Below, in pieces: positions 7,894 through 15,200 of a stretch of DNA of 18,741 nucleotides. The DNA is from Pseudomonadota bacterium (GTDB taxonomy: Bacteria > Pseudomonadota > Gammaproteobacteria > Burkholderiales > Burkholderiaceae_C): assembly GCA_023442945.1 (NCBI GenBank), contig JAEZWW010000060.1, positions 1-18,741 on the forward strand, in the 5' to 3' direction. Made by a program: the position numbers and the translations under genes. The notes under the pieces were generated by a model that saw only the letters and a program-made list of their open reading frames with translations, ran no database searches and had not been told where the DNA came from. Within the stretch, counting starts at the first letter, position 1; every line of letters starts with the position of its first letter.

Positions 7894-8112
7894 TGAAACA
7901 CTTGAAAATCGCCGATCCGAGCCCGGTGCAGCCCTGGGCGCACCAACCACCGCTGCGGCCAGCCCATCCGACCGCAGCGCTTCCGCCGTCGGCGCCGCCC
8001 CTGCCGCCCACCTGACAGGGCAGAGCGTCACACCCAGCGCCCTGCTTTCACTGTCGACGCCTGCAGGTTCTCAAAGATCCTGCAAGTTTTCTCGAACGTG
8101 CAAATGAAAAGC

Positions 8113-8145
8113 GCCCGCACAGTGCGCGGGCTTTGTCGTTTTTCT
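8113..8145 (+). terminator. Intrinsic terminator hairpin
   Basis: GCCCGC (8113-8118) pairs with GCGGGC (8126-8131) around a 7 nt loop, then TTTGTCGTTTTTC. The shape is that of a rho-independent terminator on the plus strand. It is more than 320 bp beyond the M48 gene, so it either ends a long 3' UTR or is left from a gene no longer present. Confidence 0.6.
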
Positions 8146-8148
8146 TGG

Positions 8149-8178
8149 AGTGACCGCTATCGGCCATGAGCCGTCACT
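8149..8178. other. Nested inverted repeat beside the attC-like site
   Basis: AGTGAC (8149-8154) and GTCACT (8173-8178) form an outer stem; CGGC and GCCG form an inner stem around CATGA. It lies 20 bp from the attC-like palindrome, outside the inferred cassette. It resembles short palindromes often found beside mobile-element borders; function unknown. Confidence 0.4.
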
Positions 8179-8198
8179 GATGGAGTTAAGAAGCTGAG

Positions 8199-8313
8199 AT
8201 TCAACGCCCAGGTTAACCGGCGACGGAACCGAAGGCGGAGGGCACCGACACTGGCCATGAAAATGCCGAAGGCATGGTCAGTGTTGGCGTCCGCGTTGAA
8301 CCGACGGTTAGGT
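8199..8313 (-). other. Integron attC-like recombination site
   Basis: Read on the minus strand, 33 bp after the stop of the 8346-9821 gene, there is an R''-type core ACCTAAC (8307-8313, fits RYYYAAC). A long imperfect palindrome follows, with inner arms ACACTGGCCAT (plus, around 8250) and ATGGTCAGTGT, an apical GCCGAAGGC hairpin and several unpaired extra bases. It ends with GCGTTGAAT, whose GTTGAAT (8199-8205) fits GTTRRRY. Such strand asymmetry with bulged bases is what integron integrases recognise. The arms align best if the outer core is GTTAACC (8212-8218), which deviates at one consensus position, so the exact outer end is ambiguous (about 102 or 115 bp). The 9 bp GTTAGGTTT at 8307-8315 recurs inverted at 9865-9873, the other end of the cassette, as expected when R'' was templated by the cassette's own start. 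Confidence 0.68.
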
Positions 8314-9872
8314 TTTCACGCGTAGGCAATGGCGATGGGGGTTGCTTATTCATCGGTCTTGACGTTGGATGCTGAGGGCTTATTGTCTCGACTTGCATCA
8401 ATGACGACAACGGATTTTGATCCAGCAAGCTTTAGCTCATTCAAAATGCGTACGGTCTTTGCAAGCTCAACATCCGAAAAGCACATGATGACTTTGATGG
8501 ATTGCTTTGTTTGATTTGCCGCCTCATAAACCGCGACTTGATTCTCCAAGTTTTGCCTAAGCTTAGAGTTACTTGCGAGCTTGAATTCGACGAGGGTGCT
8601 ATCTTTTGAGCCTCTGGATATTTTGTAGTCTACTGGACCTCTCCCGTTATTTACCTCACTATTTACGTCATCTTGGGCGGCATACCAAGTGAGGCGGAAC
8701 ATAAGTTGAAGGTCAGATTCACGCTTAACGGGCTGGCCTTTGACATAAAAAACTCGATAGCCGTCATTGTTTTCGATCACTTGCTTAAGGAAGTGAACTC
8801 GCTTGATCGTTTCATCGAACGTCCCACTTTGCGCTGCATAGAAATTCTTCTCAGAATGAAGCTTTGTGATTAGACTGCTAACTTGACGAATGAAAACTGA
8901 TTCTGTTTCCTTGATCTTCTCATCGCTGATCTTTACAGCGTCTGCACCGTTATCCTCTTTGAACTTGATGTAATAGTCGATGAGTTCCGGGAATTTTCTA
9001 AGTGTGGCCGCAACTGCTCGATTTATGTCTTTTTGATTTGCATCGCCAGGAATTTGTCGGGCAAGATACTCGTTGACTTGGCTGCGAAGAACTTCGTTCG
9101 GCAGCGATGCGGATACTTCGTCGAAGTCGCCGATGAGATCATGCTTGTTTATCCACGCCTCATCCTTGGTGAGGATGTCTTTTGGTGTTAGCAAGACAAA
9201 GTCGCCGTCGATAAACGGCAATTCGTAGTGCGCGGTCTGCCAGCTGCGCGTTTCGTAATTGAACTTTGTGTGGGTTACTGGGACGCGTTTGATTCTGTTT
9301 GCCGGTAAATGTTGTTTTGCAAATGTTTGCGTGTAATCGCAAAGAAAACCTTTGATTAGGTTTGTTGCGAAGTCGCTGATATTGTCTTTTCCCACACCAT
9401 CTTTAATTAGGCAGAGCTTTTCAAGATGGCTGCTCTTGGTGATTTTCTCTTCTCCAAAATCTCTGAAGATTGAGTGAAGATTGTCGTTGAGTGCCGTGCT
9501 AAATGCTTGACCAAGCCCGGAGCCTCCATTTCCAACTTTGCTGTACCCCAGCCAAGTTTGCTTTACTTCTGGGAATCTGAACCATGATCTCAAAAGCCCG
9601 GGTGATATATCGCCTTCTGCCGACATCTCGCGCAAGAATCGGACGTATTTTATGATTCCGGAGTGAAGATGTTGATATTCTGGCTTATCACTATTAAATA
9701 GCAAAAATGGATCAATGAATACCGGAAGGTCGTTAATTAGCGAAACATTGAAGGCGCCGTATGCGTCTAGCACTTCAGGCGGGACACCAAAGTAATCAGA
9801 GAAATAGACGCTAACCTGCATTTGTTTCCTTCAATGTTCTGCTGGTCACTTGGCTTGGCTAAGGAAACCTAA
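8205..9872 (-). mobile_element. Putative single integron gene cassette (orphan)
   Basis: The proposed cassette runs, on the minus strand, from G|TTAGGT at 9873/9872, through one promoter-poor gene (8346-9821), to the attC-like site ending near 8205. The features seen are a compact one-gene layout (51 bp before the start codon, 33 bp after the stop codon), gene orientation correct relative to attC, matching 9 bp ends, and base composition clearly lower in GC than the flanks. What is missing is any integrase gene or second attC within the window. It therefore fits a lone cassette inserted at a secondary site, or a remnant of a chromosomal array. The inference rests on sequence pattern only. Confidence 0.6.
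8346..9821 (-). CDS. Unrecognised 491-residue protein with C-terminal PD-(D/E)XK nuclease motif; candidate defence nuclease
   Basis: I do not recognise this family. The start at 9821 has an AAGGAA Shine-Dalgarno 6 bp upstream. Residues 1-340 are a large domain without a known signature, opening with an FSDYFGV...GAFN...INDLPVFIDPFLLF segment (8-42). There is no signal peptide or membrane helix. The C-terminal 130 residues fit the PD-(D/E)XK fold: a helix motif with E368 (RESDLQLMFRLTWY), then GRGPVD with D398, then VEFK with E412 and K414, and Q428 in NQVAVY on the next helix, followed by the hydrophobic strand IKVIMCF (442-448). These are the usual metal-binding and catalytic positions. Codon use is AT-rich beside about 70% GC neighbours, so the gene was acquired. 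It sits alone in a cassette-like element. A nuclease carried this way suggests anti-phage or anti-plasmid defence (inference); a DNA repair or modification-dependent role is possible. Confidence 0.85.
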   Translation of the reverse strand: MQVSVYFSDYFGVPPEVLDAYGAFNVSLINDLPVFIDPFLLFNSDKPEYQHLHSGIIKYVRFLREMSAEGDISPGLLRSWFRFPEVKQTWLGYSKVGNGGSGLGQAFSTALNDNLHSIFRDFGEEKITKSSHLEKLCLIKDGVGKDNISDFATNLIKGFLCDYTQTFAKQHLPANRIKRVPVTHTKFNYETRSWQTAHYELPFIDGDFVLLTPKDILTKDEAWINKHDLIGDFDEVSASLPNEVLRSQVNEYLARQIPGDANQKDINRAVAATLRKFPELIDYYIKFKEDNGADAVKISDEKIKETESVFIRQVSSLITKLHSEKNFYAAQSGTFDETIKRVHFLKQVIENNDGYRVFYVKGQPVKRESDLQLMFRLTWYAAQDDVNSEVNNGRGPVDYKISRGSKDSTLVEFKLASNSKLRQNLENQVAVYEAANQTKQSIKVIMCFSDVELAKTVRILNELKLAGSKSVVVIDASRDNKPSASNVKTDE

Positions 9873-10546
9873 CGTAATGTAGACCGCACCAAGCCGCAGG
9901 CCATATCTGGCGCTTGCGATCTAAATTGGCGCGAAAAGAACACGGACACGGGCTTGTAGCTTGGCTTTGCCGCAGGTGTTCTGTATGAAAATGCAGTACT
10001 AAATTCAGCTATGAAACCCGCCTCCCCTCCTTTGTTACGCACCACACGGTTGCTGAACCAAGACCGAGAGAATTCTTTGCAAACACTATAGCCTGAACCC
10101 GGTGTTGGGCCATGCACAGTAAGCTTCATACATCATAGATGACAGCTTTGCGGCTCAGGGTCGGAAGCGGCCATTTGGCGGTAGGAAATTGGCATCATTC
10201 AGAGAATTTCCCCCCAAAGAATTCTCGTTGAAGATGCAAAGTCCGTTGTTTTAGCCAGAGGCAGTTTGCATTGCTTTTGAGAATCTACAACGCGCCCGAC
10301 ACCGTGGCCGCAGCGGTGGGATAGCAGCTGTCAAAGCATGCGTACCAAGCGCTACATCTTGGATAGCTGACCGCGCAGATGGTTGTAAGGCTGGAGCCAT
10401 TTTTTTGGGAAATTCTCCGGCGCCAGAAGCCCTGCCCTGACGCAGCACGCGTCAGCCCCGCCGCGCGCCAAGCGGTTTCCGCGTTTACATTTACCTACAT
10501 TACCGGGTACCCATGCCGTGCCCGGTGCAAGGGTAGGAATAACGCC
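9822..10546. other. Intergenic region: cassette start, small uncertain ORF, hairpin, repeat copy F
   Basis: 9822-9872 is the leader of the cassette gene. From 9869 to 10129 an 86-codon minus-strand frame is open (starts MKLTVHGPTPGSG), with no good ribosome binding site; its TAG stop lies within the GTTAGGT cassette border, so it may be a truncated cassette ORF or chance. A 7 bp hairpin GAGAATT/AATTCTC lies at 10202-10226. Repeat copy F is at 10363-10398. Composition stays below the genome norm until about 10300. I found no second attC or integrase fragment here. Confidence 0.55.
10363..10398 (+). repeat. Dispersed repeat, copy F
   Basis: ATAGCTGACCGCGCAGATGG followed by TTGTAAGGCTGGAGCC, preceded by GCTACATCTTGG. 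It shares CGCAGATGGTTGTA exactly with copy E at the other side of the AT-richer insert. Confidence 0.78.
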
Positions 10547-11926
10547 ATGGCTTCGTCACGCGCCACCACCGCAGTGGCCCCCCCGCCGCTGCGCCCCGCC
10601 AAGCGGTCCATTCAGCCGTTCCGGGTGACGTTCACCGGCGTGGGCGCCGAGTACTTCCGCGTCTGGGTCGTCAACGTGCTGCTGTCGATCGTGACGCTGA
10701 GCCTGTACACGCCTTGGGCGCGGCGGCGCACCGCGCAGTATTTCTACGGCCACACCTTCCTGGCGCACAGCCCGCTGGAGTTTGTGGCCGAGATCCGGCG
10801 CATGGTGTTCGGCTTTCTGGTGTATTTCAGCCTGTACGCGGCGTACGAACTGGCGTCGTACACCGAGCAGAAGATGGCCACCACCCTGCTGGCCGGCGGC
10901 TTTGCCGTGCTGACGCCGTTTGTGTGGGGCAGCGCCATGCGCTTTCGCTACCGCGCGACGCGCTGGCGCGGCATCCGGCTGGCCTTCGTGGCGTCGTGGA
11001 AAGAGGTGTACCTGGCCTCGTGGCCGGTGTTTGTCATCGCCGCCCTGTGGGTCGGCCTGTATTTCGCCATTCAGACGTGGGCTCCGCCAGGGACGCCGCC
11101 GCCGGAACCGGCCACCTGCCCGCGCCCCCCGCCGGACAAGGTGAGCGCACTGGCCCAGTGCCTGATGCAGTCGGCCAGCCCCGCTACCCTTTTCCGCCTG
11201 TGGAGCGCAGCATCGGCGACCCCGCTGTGGCTGGGCGTGGCGCTGGCGCTGCTGCCGGCCCCGCTGTGGGCGGCCATCGGACTGGTGCTGCTGCTGACAC
11301 TGCTGTGCGTGATCCGGCTGGATTTCAACTACACCCGGCTGCGCATCGCGCGCGTGCGGCTGGGCGGGCACCTCGGGCGCTGGAAGCTGCCGTACGTCGC
11401 CTTCGTGAAGGTGTGGCTGGTGGCGGTGGGCATCTTGCTGCTGTCGCTGGCCGCCTTGATCGCCGTCATCGTGGGCGTGGTTGCCATCGTGCGCGACGCG
11501 CCCTGGGTGGACGACTACCTCGCCGACGGCGCGCAGGGCATGGGCTGGTTCGTCCTGAGCGTCCTGGTGATGTTGGCGACCGTGTTGGGCCTGGTCCTGG
11601 CCAGCCTGCCTGCGCGCGCGTGGCGCGAAGCGCGCCTGTTCCACCTGGTGTGGAACCACGTCGGCCTGGGCCAGATCGCGCGCACGCGCTCGTCGCTGCG
11701 CACGGGCGCGTATGTGTGGCTGCGCTTCAAGAACGTCGCGCTGGCCTTCCTGACGCTGGGTTTTTACCGCCCCTTCGCCCTGACCAGCGAGTACGCGGCC
11801 AAGGCCGAATCGGTCACGCTGTACGTCAAAGGCGATCTGGACCAGCTGCGCGGCGAGCTGGTGCCCGAGCAAGGCGGCATCGGCGACGCGGCGGCCGATG
11901 CGTTTGGGCTGGATTTGATCGGCTGA
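10547..11926 (+). CDS. DUF898 (YjgN-like) integral membrane protein, copy 2
   Basis: The protein has 459 residues. The ATG at 10547 has AGGA 8 bp upstream and puts the family opening FRVTFTGVGAEYFRVW at residue 25; an upstream in-frame ATG at 10379 would run through dispersed repeat F and is rejected. It is a close paralogue of the protein at 5281-6525: both share the YTPWARRRTAQYFY motif (here 54-67), the SPLEFVAE segment, the Arg-rich ATRWRGIR loop, the C-terminal TLGFYRPFA repeat and an identical 14-residue end. It differs by a longer, Pro-rich and Cys-containing loop (around 180-230) between central helices. Multiple membrane helices place it in the inner membrane; the function is unknown. 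It stands alone, unlike copy 1, which is followed by the M48 peptidase; the cassette-bearing insert now separates it from that operon. Confidence 0.87.
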   Translation: MASSRATTAVAPPPLRPAKRSIQPFRVTFTGVGAEYFRVWVVNVLLSIVTLSLYTPWARRRTAQYFYGHTFLAHSPLEFVAEIRRMVFGFLVYFSLYAAYELASYTEQKMATTLLAGGFAVLTPFVWGSAMRFRYRATRWRGIRLAFVASWKEVYLASWPVFVIAALWVGLYFAIQTWAPPGTPPPEPATCPRPPPDKVSALAQCLMQSASPATLFRLWSAASATPLWLGVALALLPAPLWAAIGLVLLLTLLCVIRLDFNYTRLRIARVRLGGHLGRWKLPYVAFVKVWLVAVGILLLSLAALIAVIVGVVAIVRDAPWVDDYLADGAQGMGWFVLSVLVMLATVLGLVLASLPARAWREARLFHLVWNHVGLGQIARTRSSLRTGAYVWLRFKNVALAFLTLGFYRPFALTSEYAAKAESVTLYVKGDLDQLRGELVPEQGGIGDAAADAFGLDLIG

Positions 11927-11931
11927 TGGGG

Positions 11932-11946
11932 GGCCGCCGCGCGGCC
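11932..11946 (+). terminator. GC hairpin after DUF898 copy 2
   Basis: GGCCGC and GCGGCC form a perfect 6 bp stem with a 3 nt loop starting 6 bp after the stop codon. No T-tract follows. The position mirrors the palindrome after the M48 gene. Confidence 0.3.
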
Positions 11947-12075
11947 AGCGCATGCCGCCAGCGCAACCATCCCGCCACCGCCTGACAAGCGGGACGCCAG
12001 GCCCTGCGCTCTGCCCGCACCGCCGCCGCTGCGCCAAAAGTCCGCGGGCAATGCAGGCTTCCTGCTACTTATTCG

Positions 12076-12110
12076 ATAGCTGGCCGCGCTGGTGGCTCTA
12101 GGGCCAAAGC
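12076..12110 (+). repeat. Dispersed repeat, copy G
   Basis: ATAGCTGGCCGCGCTGGTGG followed by CTCTAGGGCCAAAGC, preceded by GCTACTTATTCG. The lead with GCTAC is shared with copies D and F. It has the same orientation as all other copies. Confidence 0.72.
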
Positions 12111-12129
12111 ACTTTTTGGCACTGAAACA

Positions 12130-12151
12130 GGGCTGATGGTGTTGTCAGCCC
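12130..12151. terminator. Possible bidirectional terminator between convergent genes
   Basis: GGGCTGA (12130-12136) and TCAGCCC (12145-12151) form a perfect 7 bp stem with an 8 nt loop. On the minus strand it is followed by TGTTTC, a weak T-run. Its placement between converging genes supports a terminator role. Confidence 0.4.
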
Positions 12152-12264
12152 AAGCTTGCGCCAGTCCCCCGCGACCCATCGGCCCCGGCGCAGCGCGCCC
12201 GCCTGGGGCTGGCTGCCCGGGTGAACGCGCAACGAACGCGGGCGACCTCACCCGCGCTCCGCGC

Positions 12265-15200
12265 TCAGGCGGCGCGCCAACGGCGCCGACCCAGCAGCGC
12301 CAGCAAGCCGGCCAGGAGAGCCAGGGCCCAGGCGCCCAGCGTCGGCACGGCGACCGGCGGTGCAGCGGCCAGCGGGCCGGTGGGGTCGGCGATCACGCCA
12401 TCGGCGGCGTCGCCGTCGCCCACCCCACCGTCGGTGATCGTGAAGCTGGCGCTGTTGCCGCTGACGGCCAGGCCGGGGGGCGCGAACCAGGTGGAGGTGG
12501 CGGCACCCACGGTTTCCAGACCGTACTTGCCGTAGTCGCCGACGGCCTGCGGCCAGGTGACGGTCATCGTCACGGTGCTGCCGGTGTCGCAACCGGTCAG
12601 GCGGAAGCGGAACATGCCCTGCGGCAAGACCTTGCCCGGTGGCGGCGGCGCCGACGCCGCTTCAAAACCGGTGCCCGCTGCGTCAAAGCCGCAGGCCGCG
12701 CCGCCGCCGGTGAAGCTGGCGCTGGCCGGCCCGGGTGTGCCGCCCGCTGCGGGCACGGTGGTGCCGCTGAAGCTCTTGATGCCGTCGATCGCCACCGCTT
12801 GCGTGACTTGCGTGGCCGGTGAATAGCTGGCGTCGCCCGCCTGGTTGGCGGCCAGCGTGCAGGTGCCGGACGCGACCATGGTCACCGTCGTGCCCGCGAC
12901 CGTGCACACCGCGGTGGTCAGCGACGAATAGGTGATGGGCCGTGCGGGGTCGGCGGGGGCGTCGCTGGTGGCCGTTGGGTTGATGGGAAAGGTGCCGGCG
13001 CTGGCGAAGGTGTGGCTGGCCGGGCTTTGCGCCGGGAAGGTCAGCGTTTGCGCAGCCTTGGCCACGGTCAGGGTGTAGGCCACGGTGGCGTCGAACGGGG
13101 CGCCGGTGCCGGTGCTGCTGTCCCTGGCCCGGATGCTGAAGCTGAAGTCGCCGCCCGCCGTGGGCGTGCCGCTCAGCACCCCGCTGGCGCTGAGGGCCAG
13201 GCCCGCCGGCAGCGCCCCCGCGCTGACCGTGTAGGTGTACGGCCCCGTGCCGCCGCTGGCCGTCAGTGTCTGGCTGTAGGCGGTGCCCACTGCCGCCGCC
13301 GGCAGGGTGGCAGGCGTCAGGGTGATGGTGGGCGCTGCCACCGTCAGGGTGTAGGGCCGGGTGCCGCTGAACGGGCCGGCGCCGCCGCTGCTGTCGCTCG
13401 CCAACACCGTGAAACTGAAGCTGCCTGCCGCCGTGGGCGTGCCGCTGATCACCCCGGCACCGGACAGCGTGAGCCCCGCCGGCAGAGCCCCGGCCACGAT
13501 GCTGTACTGGTACGGCGCCGTCCCGCCGCTGGCCGTCACGGTCTGGCTGTAAGCGCTGGCGACCGACGCACCGGGCAGCGTGGCAGGCGCCACGGTGACG
13601 GTGGGCGGGCCAATGACCAGCGTATAAGGCCGCAGCACCGAAAACGGCGCGCCAGCGCCCGTGGTGCTGTCGGTGGCTCGGACGGTGAAGTTAAAGGTGC
13701 CGCCGGCGGTGGGCGTGCCACTCAATGCCCCGGCACTGCTGAGCGTCAGCCCCGCGGGCAGCGCGCCCGCTGCAACGGCATAGGTGTAGGGCGCTGTGCC
13801 GCCGCTGGCGGTGAACGATTGCGTGTAAGGGCTGGCCACCGCGCCGTTCGGCAGTGTGGCGGGCGTCAGGTTGAGCGTGGGCGGCACCACCGTCAAGGTG
13901 TAGGCGCGGCTGCCCGTGTACGGCCCGGCGCCGGTGCTGCTGTCGGTCGCGGTGACCGTGAAATTGAACGTGTTCGACGCCGTCGGCGTGCCACTCAGCA
14001 CCCCGGCCGAGCTGAGCGACATCCCCGGTGGCAAGGCACCGGCCGTCACGGCGACGGTGTAGCCCGCCGTCCCGCCGCTGGCCGAGAGGGTCTGGCTGTA
14101 GGCCGCGCCAGCGGTGGCGGCGGGCAGGCTCGCCGGCGCCACCGCGATGGTCGGCGGATTGACCACCAGCGTGTAGCCGCGGCTGCCGGTGTGCGGGGCA
14201 CCGGCGCCGGTGCTGCTGCTCGTGGCGGTCAAGGTGAAGTTGAAGCTGCCGCCCGCCGTCGGCACCCCGCTGATGATGCCGGCGCTGGACATGCTCAGGC
14301 CCGCGGGCAGCGCGCCAGCCGTGATCGCGTAGGTGTAAGGGGCAATGCCGCCCGTGGCGGTGGCGACCGACTGGCTGTAGGCCGCGCCCACAGTGCCTGC
14401 GGGCACGCTGATCGCCGCGAGGGTGACGGTCGGGGGCGTCACGGTGAGCACGTAGGACTGCGAACCCGGGTTGGCGCCCGCATCCGTGGCGGTGACGGTG
14501 ATCGGGAAGTTGCCCGCGGCACTCGGGGTGCCCGACAGCACCCCGCTGATCGTGTTGAAGACCAGCCCCGCGGGCAAGGCCCCCGACAGCGTGTAGGTGT
14601 AGGGCGCCGTGCCGCCGCTGGCCGTGACGCCCTGGCTGTAGCTGGCCCCGACCAAGCCCGACGGCAGGACCGCAGGTGTCAGTGTGATCGTGGGCGGACC
14701 CACCGGCGTGCGGGTATTGACGATCTGCGTCACGGCGCCCACGACCTTGAGTGCCACCTCATAGTCGTAGGTGACGCCGCCCGCGGTGGCGCGGAAAGTG
14801 AAACCCATGTAGTTGTCGGCCCCGCGGGAGCCGCCGTCCGCGCCGTTCTGGCTCAGGTTGATGACGTTGCTGAGGCCGCAGGCCTGCAGGTCGGCCACGG
14901 TCACCGGTCCGCCCGAGGGCGGGGTGCCGGGCGGGCTGCCCGGCGGCACGTATAGGGGGTAGTTCTGGATGCTGTTGCCGTTCCAGATCGTTCCGCCGGC
15001 CTGGCGGTCGTAGTACAGGAAATTGACGAAGGCCGTGCCTGAACTGGACTGCATCACGAAGTTGACGGGGCAGCCGGTGCCGACGATCTGGTCCAGGGTC
15101 GAGAAATTGCCGCCCAGCGCGTGCGACACGGAGGGCAGTGCCAACGCCAGCGCGCCCGCCGCTGCGGCGCGCCGCAGCCAGCCGCCCAAGCGCCTCGGCC

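Larger units (their letters stand above)
7790..8345. other. Intergenic region: dispersed repeat, hairpins and attC-like site
   Basis: No gene is supported here. From left to right it holds a GC palindrome just after the M48 stop (7792-7806), dispersed repeat copy E (7858-7893), a short hairpin GCAGG/CCTGC (about 8062-8081), a rho-independent-type terminator (8113-8145), an AGTGAC/GTCACT inverted repeat (8149-8178), and the attC-like palindrome (8199-8313). From about 8040 base composition drops visibly below that of the flanking genes. Confidence 0.7.
11927..12264. other. Convergent intergenic region with hairpins and repeat copy G
   Basis: No gene is supported here. It separates the plus-strand DUF898 gene from the minus-strand Ig-repeat gene. 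It contains a GC hairpin at 11932-11946 directly after the DUF898 stop, repeat copy G (12076-12110), and a 7 bp hairpin at 12130-12151 that could end transcription from both sides. Confidence 0.65.

Noticed and set aside
9867..10010. A second attC site at the other end of the cassette
   Set aside because: Only one core (GTTAGGT on the minus strand) is present; there is no partner RYYYAAC site at suitable distance and no long palindrome.
9874..10546. Integron integrase gene or attI next to the cassette
   Set aside because: No open frame longer than about 90 codons exists here on either strand, and no tyrosine-recombinase motif is seen.
13070..14700. Regular spacing that might suggest a CRISPR array
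   Set aside because: Units are 264-279 bp, coding and divergent throughout, with no short identical repeats separated by unique spacers.
13012..14955. A 647-codon plus-strand open frame antisense to the Ig repeats
   Set aside because: It mirrors the tandem repeats on the other strand and gives an Arg/Gly/Ala-rich peptide; the minus-strand He_PIG reading is far better.
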